Of a stretch of DNA of 64,000 nt, positions 48,151-58,500 are shown piece by piece. Position 1 is the stretch's first letter; every line of letters starts with the position of its first letter. The DNA comes from Duganella sp. BJB480. GTDB lineage: Bacteria; Pseudomonadota; Gammaproteobacteria; Burkholderiales; Burkholderiaceae_D. The stretch covers positions 248,001 to 312,000 of the forward strand of contig QVIN01000001.1 in NCBI GenBank assembly GCA_003416985.1, in the 5' to 3' direction. The position numbers were made by a program, and so were the translations under genes. Below the pieces are notes generated by a model that made no database searches, was not told the origin of the DNA, and saw only the letters and a list, made by a program, of their open reading frames with translations.

Positions 48151-49944
48151 TCAGCGCGAGAAGTACGCGTCGATCTCCTCCAGCGTCTTGCCCTTGGTCT
48201 CGGGCAGCAGGAAGGCGGCGGTGAGGAAGTACAGCAGCGCGCAGCCGGCGCCATAGAAGAACAGCGTGGCGTAGCCGTACTGGCCGACGGTCGGCAGGAA
48301 CACCGCCGCGATCACGGTCGACACGAACTGGTTGATCAGCAGCGCCACGCTCATGCCGTTGGACCGTATGCGGTTGGGCATGAGCTCCGACAGCGCCAGC
48401 CACACGCACACGCCGGGGCCGACCGCGAAGCTGGCGACGAACAGGCAGATCGCCAACGCCACCAACCAGCCGTGCGAGGCGGGCGGCACCGCCGAGAGGT
48501 GCGCCTGCTCGATGCGCAGCGGCGCGCCGGCCGCTTCGGCCGGATCGGCAAAGGGATTCAGATGCAGCCGGCGGAAGAAGGCGCCGATGACGCTGTCCGC
48601 CTGCACCGTGTCCTCACGCGCCACGCGCAGCAGCGGCAGGGCCGGATCGTCGCTGCGGCGGCTCTGGACATTGGTGAACGGGCCGTAGGAATAGGCGATC
48701 GACAGCTGCATGGCGGCGCTGTCGGCCGGCGTGGCGCCCAGCGTGCGCAGGGTCTCCGGGTCGAGACGCAGTTCCAGGCCGTCGCCGTGGGCGCGTGCCT
48801 GCAGCATGGCGGAGACGTCGCGCTGCTCGCCCTCGACGCTGCGGAACAGCAGACCGGCCACCACCAGCGCCACGACGATGCCGCCGGTGCCGAGCATCAT
48901 CAGGAACTTGCGGCCCTTGCGATCGACCAGCGCCACCGCCACCACCGTCAGTACCGCGTTGAGCACCTTGAGCGCGACGTCGGCCATGTTGGCCGTGGCG
49001 CCGGGCAGGCCGGCCTGGTTCAGGATCGTGACCACATAGGCCAGGATGGAATTGATGCCGGTCGCCTGCGTCAGCGCCAGCACCAGGCAGGCCAGCAGGA
49101 AGGGCAGCACGTAGCGGCGGCTCAGCAGACGGTCGCCATCCACCGCGCCGCCGTCCGCGGCGGCGGGCGACAGCGCCTGTTCGATCTCGCGCAGTTCCGC
49201 GTCCGCCTCGGCGGCGGGACGGGTGCGCAGCAGCGCGGCGCGGGCCTGCGCGATGCGGCCCTTGCGCGCCAGCCAGCGCGGCGACTCCGACAGCAGCAGG
49301 CCGCCCAGCGTGAACACCACGCCCGGCGCAAGGCACATCCAGAAGATGCTGCGCCAAGCATGGTCCTTGGCTGCGAACACCGCGCCGGCACGCGCCGCCG
49401 CCTCCAGGTTCTGGGCGGCGGCGGTCGCGGTTTCCACCTCGCGCGCCTGGAACAATCCGATCAGCGCCGCCGCCACCAGGCCGATGGTCAGCAGCAGCTG
49501 GAACAGCGCCGCGCCGCGCCCGCGATGGCGCGCGTGCAGGCACTCGGCCAAGTACAGCGGCACCACCACGCCGATCAAGCCGCCGCTGATGCCCTGCAGC
49601 AGACGGCCCAGCATCAGCGCCAGGTAGCCGTCGGCCAGCGCGATCAGCGGTATGCTCGCGGTGAACAGCGCGCCGGCCAGCACCATCGCCGCGCGACGCC
49701 CCACCAGGTCGGCCAGCGCGCCGGCGAACAACGACGACAGCACGGAACCCAGCAACACCGCCGCCACGATAAAGCCCAACTGCTGCGCGCTCAGCTTCCA
49801 TGCCACCGACGCTGTCGATTCCAGGTAGGGCAGGGCGCCGGCGATGATGCCGACGTCGATCCCGTACAACAGCCCTCCCATCCCGGCTATGAACAGCAGA
49901 AAGCCCATGGCACGGGCGGGGGCGTTGGACAGGGTGGCTTGCAT
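48151..49944 (-). CDS. MFS sugar transporter with large extra loop (candidate GalNAc permease)
   Basis: A 597-residue member of the sugar porter family: LPYLESTASV after helix 1, DLVGRRAAM, LLLSESPRWLARKGR and LLPETKGKTLEEID are typical. Family members are usually 450-500 residues; the excess is a roughly 120-residue insertion (about 366-488) between helices 9 and 10, expected on the periplasmic side, and a shorter one around 175-210. As the last gene of the aga operon it is the likely inner-membrane GalNAc (or disaccharide) importer. Confidence 0.88.
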   Translation of the reverse strand: MQATLSNAPARAMGFLLFIAGMGGLLYGIDVGIIAGALPYLESTASVAWKLSAQQLGFIVAAVLLGSVLSSLFAGALADLVGRRAAMVLAGALFTASIPLIALADGYLALMLGRLLQGISGGLIGVVVPLYLAECLHARHRGRGAALFQLLLTIGLVAAALIGLFQAREVETATAAAQNLEAAARAGAVFAAKDHAWRSIFWMCLAPGVVFTLGGLLLSESPRWLARKGRIAQARAALLRTRPAAEADAELREIEQALSPAAADGGAVDGDRLLSRRYVLPFLLACLVLALTQATGINSILAYVVTILNQAGLPGATANMADVALKVLNAVLTVVAVALVDRKGRKFLMMLGTGGIVVALVVAGLLFRSVEGEQRDVSAMLQARAHGDGLELRLDPETLRTLGATPADSAAMQLSIAYSYGPFTNVQSRRSDDPALPLLRVAREDTVQADSVIGAFFRRLHLNPFADPAEAAGAPLRIEQAHLSAVPPASHGWLVALAICLFVASFAVGPGVCVWLALSELMPNRIRSNGMSVALLINQFVSTVIAAVFLPTVGQYGYATLFFYGAGCALLYFLTAAFLLPETKGKTLEEIDAYFSR

Positions 49945-49955
49945 CGGGACTCCGT

Positions 49956-51056
49956 TCAGTGGGAAGTTAGATCGATGGCCTGGCCTTCAACGAAGACGGC
50001 CACCGGCTGCAGGTCGGCGTTGAGGACAACGATGTCGGCCCAGGCGCCCAGCGTCAGGCGGCCCCGTTCCGGTTCGCCGATGTAGTCGGCGGGGTAGAGC
50101 GACAGGCGGTTGGAGGCGTCGGCCAAATCCAGCCCGAGGCCGACGAAATTGCGCAGCGCCTGGTCCATGGTCAGCACCGAGCCGGCCAGAGAGCCGGTGG
50201 CCAGCCGCACGCAGCCCAGGCACTTGTAGACGCGCTGGCTGCCCAGGCCATACTCGCCGTCCGGCATGCCGGTGGCCGAGGTGGCGTCGGTCACGCCGTA
50301 CAGGCGCGGGATGGCGCGCAGCGCGGCGCGGATCGCGCCCTCGTGCACATGCTGCAGGTCGGGGATGATCTCGGCGTATTCGGCATGCGCCAGCGCGGCG
50401 CCGGCGATGCCGGGATGGCGGTGGTTGAGCGCCGTCATGCCGTTGAACAGGTGGGTGAAGCCGGCCGCGCCGGCGTTGAGCGCCGCCACGCCGTCCTCGT
50501 AGCTGCCGTTGCTGTGGCCCAGCTGCACGCGGATGCCCATCTGCTTGAGCATGGGGATCAACGCCAGGTGGCCGTTCACTTCGGTGGCGATGGTCAGCGC
50601 GCGGATCGGCGCCAGCTCGTGGTAGCTGCGCACCAGATCCAGGCTGGCCACCGCCACCGCGTCGGCCGGCTGCGCGCCCAGCTTGTGGATGCTCAGGAAC
50701 GGGCCTTCCAGGTGCACGCCCAGCACGCGCGCGCCGCCGGCCGGACGCTCGGCGATCACGCCGGCAAGACCGGTGAGCGCGCGGCGGATCGAATTGTCGG
50801 TGGCCGTCATGGTGGTGCCCAGCAGCGCCGTGGTGCCGTGGCGCGCGTGGCTGCGCGCCACCGTGGCGCCGGCGTCGCCGCCCTGCATGATGTCGACGCC
50901 GGCGGCGCCGTGCACGTGCAGGTCGATGAAGCCGGGCAGGATGGTCAGGCTGGTGTCGGCTTGCGCGTCGGCCTGGATGGATTGGATGCGCTGGTCGAAG
51001 GCGATGCTGCCCGTGATCCAGCCTTGTGGGGTAAGGATTTTGCCGCTGATTGACAC
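49956..51056 (-). CDS. agaA: N-acetylgalactosamine-6-phosphate deacetylase (NagA/AgaA family)
   Basis: A 366-residue amidohydrolase with HVHGAAGVD, the metal-binding Glu in GVHLEGPFLS, His in LGHSNGS and THLFNGM, and the catalytic Asp in TDATSATGMPDGEY. By sequence alone it could be NagA (GlcNAc-6-P); the surrounding agaS, agaK, agaZ and agaR genes favour GalNAc-6-phosphate. It starts 2 bp after agaR ends. Confidence 0.9.
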   Translation of the reverse strand: MSISGKILTPQGWITGSIAFDQRIQSIQADAQADTSLTILPGFIDLHVHGAAGVDIMQGGDAGATVARSHARHGTTALLGTTMTATDNSIRRALTGLAGVIAERPAGGARVLGVHLEGPFLSIHKLGAQPADAVAVASLDLVRSYHELAPIRALTIATEVNGHLALIPMLKQMGIRVQLGHSNGSYEDGVAALNAGAAGFTHLFNGMTALNHRHPGIAGAALAHAEYAEIIPDLQHVHEGAIRAALRAIPRLYGVTDATSATGMPDGEYGLGSQRVYKCLGCVRLATGSLAGSVLTMDQALRNFVGLGLDLADASNRLSLYPADYIGEPERGRLTLGAWADIVVLNADLQPVAVFVEGQAIDLTSH

Positions 51057-51058
51057 TT

Positions 51059-51826
51059 TTATTCCGCTATCAGGAGTTCGATGCCGGCCGCCAGCAGGCC
51101 GTCGCGGTATTCCGCGCTGATGCTGGCGTCGGTAATGACGGTGTGGACGCGGTCCAGCTGCACGATGCGGTGCAGGCTGACACGCCCGAATTTGGAGGCG
51201 TCGGCCAGCACGATGATCTTCTTGGCGCGCTCCACCATCTTGTGGTTCAGGCTAGCCTCGGCCTCGTGGTGGGTGGTGACGCCGAACTGCAGGTCGAGGC
51301 CATCGACGCCGAGGAACAGCTTGTCGAAGCTGTAGGCCTGCAAACAGGCCTCGGCCTGCGTGCCCTGGATCGACAGCGATTGCTTGCGCAGCAGGCCGCC
51401 CGTCAGTATCAGGTCGACGCCGGGGGCGTCAGCCAGCTCCCAGGCGATGTTCAGGCCATTGGTCATCACCGTCACGTTCTGCGCCTCGCGCAGGTGGCGC
51501 GCCAGCGAGATGGTGGTGGTGCCCGAATCGATGATGATGTTGTCGCCCGGTTGCACCATGCGCGCGGCCCAGGCGCCGATGCGCTCCTTCTGCTCGTGGT
51601 TCAGCGCGTCCTTCTGCGGGATGGTCTGCTCGGGCGGCGGCGTGCGCGCCAGCGTGGCGCCGCCGTGGCTGCGCGTGGCCAGGCCTTGCGATTCGAGCGC
51701 ACTGAGGTCGCTGCGGATGGTGACGGCGGACACGCCCAGCTGGTCCACCAGCGCGGCCACCTGGACCGAGCCGTGGCGGGTGAGCGCCTGCAGGATGGAG
51801 GCGCGGCGTTGACTGGTATTTCGCAT
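51059..51826 (-). CDS. agaR: DeoR-family regulator of GalNAc utilisation
   Basis: A 255-residue regulator with an N-terminal HTH (RRASILQALTRHGSVQVAAL, TIRSDLSALESQGLA) and a C-terminal sugar-phosphate-sensing domain (ERIGAWAARMVQPGDNIIID, DSGTTT). DeoR proteins of this type repress sugar operons until a sugar phosphate binds. CGAAAG repeats between agaS and the GH31 gene are the probable operators. Confidence 0.9.
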   Translation of the reverse strand: MRNTSQRRASILQALTRHGSVQVAALVDQLGVSAVTIRSDLSALESQGLATRSHGGATLARTPPPEQTIPQKDALNHEQKERIGAWAARMVQPGDNIIIDSGTTTISLARHLREAQNVTVMTNGLNIAWELADAPGVDLILTGGLLRKQSLSIQGTQAEACLQAYSFDKLFLGVDGLDLQFGVTTHHEAEASLNHKMVERAKKIIVLADASKFGRVSLHRIVQLDRVHTVITDASISAEYRDGLLAAGIELLIAE

Positions 51827-51859
51827 TGTTCTGCTGTCGGATGATCAAAGATGTCGAGC

Positions 51860-53215
51860 TTAACAGATCGCGGCCGCGCTGCCAGCAGGCGCGCCGGCAT
51901 TTGACGCGGAATCGTGGGCGCTGTTGCGGTCGCAGGCGCGCGCATATTGCGCCAGCACGCGGCCGATTTTATGCTCCAGCAGCGCCCCGGTCCTGGCGGC
52001 CAACTGGCCTTGCAGCACCTGCAGGTACTGCTCCGGCAGGTGTTGGCTCAGCAGCGACAACGGGATCGTCAGCGCATCGAGGTTGGCGCACAGGCGCTCG
52101 ACGGCGGCCGTCACCGTCGGCTCGCCCCAGTAGTAGCGGCAGCGGTCACTCAGACCGTAGCGGCGCAGCAGGCGCTGTTCGGCGCCGCTGCCGGGGTAGT
52201 GCTTGGCCCAGTGCTTGGGCTGCGCCAGCATGGTCTCGTCCAGCACCTGCATCAGGCGCGAGGCCTGGCCGGCCGGCACCAGCTCATCTTCGATGCGGCA
52301 CAGCGCCTGCAGGCCCTCGCGCAGCGCGAAGGTGGCGGCCGGGCCGACCTTGAGGATGGCGAAGTGGTCGCGCACCATTTCGTGCAGCGCCGATTCGCGC
52401 TGGTAGTCGGTGGAGTGGGCCTCGAACACCAGGCCTGGCTGGCCGGCCACAAAGGCCGACAGCGAGCTTGCCTGCGCCGCGTCGTAGTGCTGGATCTGAC
52501 TGTGGTCGAAGTCCACGCCCGGCTGCACCACCATCGCGATCACGCGGCGCCAGGCATCGTGCAGCTCCATCGCGAAGAAGGCCAGGCGGTGCACGTCCAG
52601 CGTGCGCGCGGCGGCCTTGGGCGAGGTGACCGCGCCGGCCTGCGCCAGGTTCGCCTCGCCGCCGGGGATCGGGACTTCGGTGCCGATCACGTACACCGGC
52701 GGCGGCAGGCCGGCCTGCGCGGCCGCCTGTTCCGCCACCGCGCACAGGCGCGCGGAGCGGGCGGCGATGGTCTCGTCGCTCAGGTGCTGCGGATCGTCGG
52801 CGCAGCGCATGCTGCAATCGAGGTGGATCTTGTGGAAGCCCGATGCGGCGTAGGCGGCGATCAGCGTCTCCGCGTTCTGCATGGCGGTGGCGGCGTCCAG
52901 ATGCTGCCAGGCGTTGGGGCCGAGATGGTCGCCGCCCAGCACCAGCCGCTCCGGCGGGAAGCCCTGGTCCCGTGCCAGCTGGTGCACATAGTCGTGGAAG
53001 GCGGACGGCGTCATGCCGGTGTAGCCGCCGAACTGGTCGACCTGGTTCGAGGTGGCCTCCACCAGCAGCACGGTGCCGTAGTCGGACGCCACCCGCATCG
53101 CCGCGCGCAGCACGCTCGGATGGCTGCAGCACACGCTGTACAAGCCGACGGCCTCGCCGCGCCGGTGGGCGGCGACGATCTGCTGGACAGGGGACAGGGA
53201 TTCGGTAGTTTTCAT
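51860..53215 (-). CDS. agaZ: Tagatose-1,6-bisphosphate aldolase subunit AgaZ/KbaZ-like
   Basis: A 451-residue protein of the GatZ/KbaZ family with GLYSVCCSHPSVLRAAM, VEATSNQVDQFGGYTGM, LGGDHLGPNAWQ and FEAHSTDYQ. In enterobacteria this subunit supports a separate catalytic aldolase (KbaY/AgaY), which is not present in this window. It may work alone or with a distant partner. Cytoplasmic; fourth-to-last in the aga operon. Confidence 0.92.
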   Translation of the reverse strand: MKTTESLSPVQQIVAAHRRGEAVGLYSVCCSHPSVLRAAMRVASDYGTVLLVEATSNQVDQFGGYTGMTPSAFHDYVHQLARDQGFPPERLVLGGDHLGPNAWQHLDAATAMQNAETLIAAYAASGFHKIHLDCSMRCADDPQHLSDETIAARSARLCAVAEQAAAQAGLPPPVYVIGTEVPIPGGEANLAQAGAVTSPKAAARTLDVHRLAFFAMELHDAWRRVIAMVVQPGVDFDHSQIQHYDAAQASSLSAFVAGQPGLVFEAHSTDYQRESALHEMVRDHFAILKVGPAATFALREGLQALCRIEDELVPAGQASRLMQVLDETMLAQPKHWAKHYPGSGAEQRLLRRYGLSDRCRYYWGEPTVTAAVERLCANLDALTIPLSLLSQHLPEQYLQVLQGQLAARTGALLEHKIGRVLAQYARACDRNSAHDSASNAGAPAGSAAAIC

Positions 53216-53244
53216 GGTCGCTGGCTTGGTCGGTCGGTGATGAA

Positions 53245-54192
53245 TCAGGGGGTGGCGAATTGCTGGCGTGCGAGCAGGGCGGCTCCGCGCGCGCCGCCGG
53301 CGTCGCCGAACTTGGGCGGCAGGATCGGCGGCACACGCACGCCGGGGAACAGGTGGCGGCGCATCGCGGCCGGCAATTGGTCGTACAGGTGGGCCAGTTG
53401 CGACAGGCCGCCACCCAGCACGATCGCGTGCGGGTCGAGCGTCAGCACCAGCGTGGCCAGCGCGTGGCCCAGCAGGTCGGCGTGCAGCGCCATCGTCTTT
53501 GCAGCGATGGCCGAACCGGCGCGCGCCTGCGCCACAATGGCCGCCGGCGTTTCATCACCGCCACCGAGGTGCAGGTGCAGCCGGCTCATTCCGGGGCCGG
53601 ACACATAGCGCTCCAGGCAGCCGCGCCGCCCGCACGGGCAGTCCAGCACCGGCAGCGCGGCGGCGGCAAACTGCGAAGCCGGCAGCGGCCAGTGGCCCCA
53701 TTCGCCGGCCACGCCGTTGGCGCCGCGCAGCAGGCGGCCGTCGACGCAGTAGCCGCCGCCGGCGCCGGTGCCGATGATGGCGCCGAACATGGTCGGTTGG
53801 CCGTGCGCCGCGCCGCCATGTGCTTCCGACAGCGCGAAGCACTGGCAATCGTTGCCGATGGCGACCGGACGCTCCAGCGCATCCTTGAGCGCATGGGCCA
53901 CGGCACGGCCGTTCAGCGCCGGCACGTTGGAGCTGAGCTGGCGCCCGGTGGCGCTGTCGATCACACCCGGCAGGCCGACGCCCACCGGCGCCCGCAGGCC
54001 GAGCGCCTTGTCGGCGCGGCCCACCAGGCCCTGGATCGCCAGCAGGAACTCGGCGAAATCGGTGCCCGGCGTGGCGATGCGTTCGCGGTGGACTTCCTTC
54101 AGTTCATGGCCATTGTCGGCAAACGCCACCAGCTCGATCTTGGTGCCGCCGATGTCGATGCCGTGATAGCCGCGTGGTTCAGAATTCGTCAT
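53245..54192 (-). CDS. agaK: ROK-family N-acetylgalactosamine kinase
   Basis: A 315-residue sugar kinase: ATP site GIDIGGTKIEL, catalytic Asp in AIGNDCQCFALSEA, and the ROK zinc motif CPCGRRGCLE with the preceding GEWGHWPL. The ATG at 54192 overlaps the agaS end by 14 bp. GlcNAc or fructose kinases share this fold; the locus favours GalNAc as substrate. Confidence 0.88.
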   Translation of the reverse strand: MTNSEPRGYHGIDIGGTKIELVAFADNGHELKEVHRERIATPGTDFAEFLLAIQGLVGRADKALGLRAPVGVGLPGVIDSATGRQLSSNVPALNGRAVAHALKDALERPVAIGNDCQCFALSEAHGGAAHGQPTMFGAIIGTGAGGGYCVDGRLLRGANGVAGEWGHWPLPASQFAAAALPVLDCPCGRRGCLERYVSGPGMSRLHLHLGGGDETPAAIVAQARAGSAIAAKTMALHADLLGHALATLVLTLDPHAIVLGGGLSQLAHLYDQLPAAMRRHLFPGVRVPPILPPKFGDAGGARGAALLARQQFATP

Positions 54193-55315
54193 GGCGATAA
54201 ATGGTGACACCCTGCACGACACGGTTGACGGTGCCGCCAGCGAAAGGATTATCGGGACGCAGCTGCAGCAGCGCCGACTGGTGCAGCGCATACTGCTGCG
54301 CCATCAGCAGCCACAAAGGCGCCAGCCACGCGTCCGGCCAGGCCGGCGCATCGATGCCGATGTCGGCGCCCGCGCCCACGGTCAGGCAGCGGCCCGCCAC
54401 CTGGTCGCGTTGAAGCTCCAGCAGCAGGTCGTGTTCATAACGGCGCGACAGCGGATCGGAACTGCGGAACAGCACCACCAGCGTCTCGGCATTGAGCGCG
54501 GCCTTCGGACCGTGGCGGAAACCAAGTGCGCTGTTGGCCATCGCCAGCACGCTGCCGGCGGTCAGTTCGAGTATCTTCAGCGCGGCTTCCTTGGCCAGCG
54601 CCTCCAGCGGACCGCTGCCCAGGTACACCACGCGCGACACGCGCTGCGCGGCCAGCTCCGCCACCGGCGCCGACCACGCGGCCAGCGCCTTCTCACCCAA
54701 GCCGGCCAGCGTGTTGAGGCGCTCCGGCTGGAAATCGGGATCGAGCACGCACAGCGCCGCCAGCAGCATGCAGGTGAAGCTGGAGGTCATGGCGAAGCCG
54801 CGATCGCAGCTGGCGGCCGGCATCATCAGGTTGAAGGTGGCGGCGTCGCCCTCGGCCTGCGTGGCCAGCGCGCCGTCGGCGTTGCAGGTGATGTTGAGGA
54901 AGCGCGCGGTAGGCACCATGTCGCGCACCAGTTGAACCGCCGCCGTGCTTTCCGGACTGTTGCCGCTGCGGGCGAAGGACACCACCAGCGTCGGTGCGCT
55001 GCGTTCCAGGTACAGCGCCGGATGCGTCAACAGGCTGGTGGTGGAGATGGCGCGCACCTGGCACGGCCAGGCCGCGTTGATTTCGTCGGCGATGATCTCG
55101 CCCACATAGGCCGAGCTGCCGGCGCCGGTCAGGATCACGCGCTGCTGCGGATTGCCCAGGGTGTCGCCGAGGAAGGCGGCGATGCGGTCTTTTTCGGCGG
55201 CGAGGTGCGCCGCCAGCTCGCGCCAGAGGGCTGGCTGATGGACGATTTCTTCGGCGGTATCGAGGCCGCCGATATCGCGCCAGGCTTGGGGGGCACGCTG
55301 GAGTAGGTTGGTCAT
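54179..55315 (-). CDS. agaS: Galactosamine-6-phosphate deaminase/isomerase AgaS
   Basis: A 378-residue double-SIS-domain protein with LTGAGSSAYVGE, SFARSGNSPEST and MANSALGFRHGPKA. AgaS converts galactosamine-6-phosphate to tagatose-6-phosphate and ammonia. The frame is open upstream, but the ATG at 55315 (MTNLLQRAPQAW) fits the family. First gene of the minus-strand aga operon; its start codon adjoins one of the CGAAAG repeats. Confidence 0.9.
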   Translation of the reverse strand: MTNLLQRAPQAWRDIGGLDTAEEIVHQPALWRELAAHLAAEKDRIAAFLGDTLGNPQQRVILTGAGSSAYVGEIIADEINAAWPCQVRAISTTSLLTHPALYLERSAPTLVVSFARSGNSPESTAAVQLVRDMVPTARFLNITCNADGALATQAEGDAATFNLMMPAASCDRGFAMTSSFTCMLLAALCVLDPDFQPERLNTLAGLGEKALAAWSAPVAELAAQRVSRVVYLGSGPLEALAKEAALKILELTAGSVLAMANSALGFRHGPKAALNAETLVVLFRSSDPLSRRYEHDLLLELQRDQVAGRCLTVGAGADIGIDAPAWPDAWLAPLWLLMAQQYALHQSALLQLRPDNPFAGGTVNRVVQGVTIYRHDEF

Positions 55316-55585
55316 CGAAAGAATTAGTCTGGTTAAGTCATCGAAAGAATAAGGTCTTATTTTCGAAATGTCAAATTCGAAAGCTAAAAGAAAGTTACCA
55401 AACCGGCATAGCTTCGCCTGTTGTACCAGTTTTGCCACGTAAACGAAAGTTTGTTATTCGATCAACTATCAATACGAAAGATTTGCTGCATATTTTTAAA
55501 ATTTTCTCTTTCTTTTTGTTGACCTGCTTTGTTTTTATTCCTAGAGTAATTGCATCGCAACGGTTTTTCTTTCGAGAAGCAAACT
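55316..55585. promoter_or_regulatory. Divergent control region with CGAAAG repeats (probable AgaR operators)
   Basis: AT-rich 270-bp gap between agaS and the GH31 gene. CGAAAG occurs at 55316, 55342, 55378, 55444 and 55475, with a near match CGAAAT at 55364 and an inverted CTTTCG at 55569. DeoR-type AgaR sites are known to be built from CTTTC/GAAAG repeats. The first two lie in a 14-bp direct repeat with 26-bp spacing. Confidence 0.7.
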
Positions 55586-58500
55586 ATGAAACAGATTTTC
55601 GCCACCGCCGCTTTGCTGGCCAGCGCACCCCTGCTGGCCGCACCGATCGGCAATTTGCGCACCGTCACCGCCGGCGCCGGCCAGCAGTGGGACTTGGTCA
55701 CCGACACCGGCGCCCACATACAGGTTAGCCTGCCGCGCGCCGACGTGCTGCATATTTGGGCCGGCCCCAAATCCGGCCTGACCGGCGCGGGCGACAAGGC
55801 CGCGCCCATCGTTGTCGCCACGCCCGCCGCCACGGTGGAGCACAGCGTCAGCGAGCAGTCCGACCATATCCTGATCCGCACGCCGGCCCTGAGCCTGCGC
55901 ATCGACCGCAAGCCGCTGCGTTTCAGCCTGTTCCGCGCCGGCGACGCCCAGCCGCTGTGGCGCGAGATCCAGCCGCTGGAACTGGGCGACAAGCAAAGCG
56001 TGCAGACGCTGAGCAGCGACAAGGCCGAACGCTTCTTCGGCGGCGGCCAGCAGAATGGCCGTTATGAATTCAAGGGCAAGCAGCTGCAAGTATCGTACTC
56101 CGGCGGCTGGGAAGAGGGCGACCGTCCCAGCCCCGCGCCGTTTTTGATGAGCTCACGCGGCTGGGGCATGCTGCGCAACACCTGGTCCGACGGCAGCTAT
56201 GACCTGCGCCAGAACGACCAGATCTCGCTGGAGCACGACGAGGCACGCTTCGACGCCTACTACTTCGTCGGCAAGGACCTGCGCGACGTGCTGGCCCGCT
56301 ACACCGAATGGACCGGCCGCGCGCGCATGCTGCCACGCTGGGCGCTGGAATATGGCGACGCCGATTGCTACAACGACGGCGACAACGTCAAGAAGCCGGG
56401 CACCGTGCCCAAAGGCTGGACCGATGGCCCGACCGGCAAGACGCCGGACGTGATCGAGACCGTAGCCCGCCAGTACCGCGAGCACGACATGCCGGGCGGC
56501 TGGATCCTGCCGAACGACGGCTACGGCTGTGGCTATTCGGCGCTGCCGGAGACGGTGCAGGGCCTGGCCAAGTATGGCTTCCGCACCGGCCTGTGGACCG
56601 AGAACGGCGTCGAGAAAATGGCGTGGGAAGTCGGCACCGCCGGCACCCGCGTGCAGAAGCTGGACGTGGCCTGGACCGGCAAGGGCTACCAGTTCTCGCT
56701 GGACGCCAACAAGTCGGCCTACGACGGCATCCTGAATAACTCCGACGGCCGTCCGTTCATCTGGACCGTGATGGGCTGGGCCGGAACCCAGCGCTACGCG
56801 GTCACCTGGACCGGCGACCAAAGCGCCAGCTGGGACTACATCCGCTGGCACGTGCCGACGCTGATCGGCTCCGGCCTGTCCGGCCAGGCCTACGCCACCG
56901 GCGACGTCGACGCCATCTTCGGCGGCAGCCCCGAGACCTACACGCGCGACCTGCAGTGGAAGAGCTTCACGCCGGTGCTGATGGGGATGTCCGGCTGGGC
57001 GGCTGCGGAGCGCAAGCATCCGTGGTGGTTCGCCGAGCCTTACGTCAGCATCAACCGCCGCTACCTGAAGCTGAAGATGCGCCTGACGCCTTATATGTAC
57101 ACGCTGATGCGCGAGACGGAGCAGAGCGGCGCGCCGCTGGTGCGTGGCCTGATGTGGGATAACCCGGACGATCCGGCGGCCTACACCGAAGCCTACAAAT
57201 ACCAGTACCTGCTGGGCCGCGACCTGTTGGTGGCGCCGGTGTACCGCAGTCAGGCGGTCAGCCAGGGCTGGCGCCGCGCGATCCACCTGCCGCAGGGCCG
57301 CTGGCTCGACTACTGGGACGGCCGCCAGGCCACGGCCGGCAAGGGCGGGCGCGATATCGACCTCGCCGTCACGCTGGACAAGCTGCCGGTGTTCGTACGC
57401 GCCGGCGCCATCCTGCCGATGTACCCGGAGATGCTGTACGACGGCGAAAAGCCGAAGGACGTGCTGACGCTGGACCTGTATCCGCAAGGCGCCTCCGAGT
57501 TCACTCTGTACGAGGATGACGGCAACACCCGCAAATACCAGGACGGCGCCTTCAGCCAGCAGCTGATCCGCATGAACGCCGCCGACAATGGCGTGCAGGT
57601 CGATGTCGAACCGGTGGTGGGCGCCTACGCAGGCCAGCCCGCGCGCCGCGCCTACGCCTTGCGCATGCTGACTCGCCAGCGTCCTGCCGCCGTCAGTACC
57701 GGCAGCGCCGTGCTGCCGCCATTGGCCGACCGCGCCGCCTTCGACGCCGCCGCCGAAGGCTGGTACTTCGACGCCGCCGAGCGGCTGGGCACCTTGCACG
57801 TGAAGACGGCCAGCCAGGACATCCGCCAGCCGCTGCGCTTCGCGGTGCAGGCCGGCGCCGCGCCAACGGTGGCCGACGATGCCTTCCCGTCCGCGCCGGT
57901 GCTGGGTCGCGCCATTCCGGCCGACGCCATGATGGTGATGAACCGTCCATCCGAGGAAGCCGGCTACCCGCTGGAAAACGCCTTCGACAACAACCCCGCC
58001 ACCTGGTTCCGCACCACGCGCAGCCCGGCGGTGCAGGGCGGGCCGCACGAGTGGGTGATCGGCTTCACCGAGCGCCGCCTGATCGACGGCATCGAGATCG
58101 CACCGCGCAACGACCAGCATTGGCAGCACGGCCAGATCCGCGACTACGAAATCTACATGGGCGACAACAACGGCGACTGGGGCCAGCCGATCAAGCGCGG
58201 CCAGCTGAAACTACAGAAGGAAGCGCAAACCATCAGCTTCCCGCCGGCCGCCGGCCGCCTGCTGCGCTTCCGCGTCATGAGCACGCAGAATCCCGAAGGC
58301 GACGGCGCCTCCGCCACCGACCCAATGGTGACGGCCGTCGGCACGCCAGCCGCGCGCGCCTACAACGCCGCCGTGCCGAGCGAAGTGCAGCCGATCACGC
58401 TGTCCGAGTTCCGCGTGATGGCCTACCAGCCGAAGGAAGGCCCGGAAGTGCAGCAGTTCCTGTCCGACCTGGCCTTGCCGAAGAACGTCAGCCGCGATCA

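Noticed and set aside
55441..55728. A short plus-strand ORF starting in the aga control region (about 55432)
   Set aside because: It runs out of frame into the GH31 coding sequence; the AT-rich part is operator DNA and the rest is a shadow.
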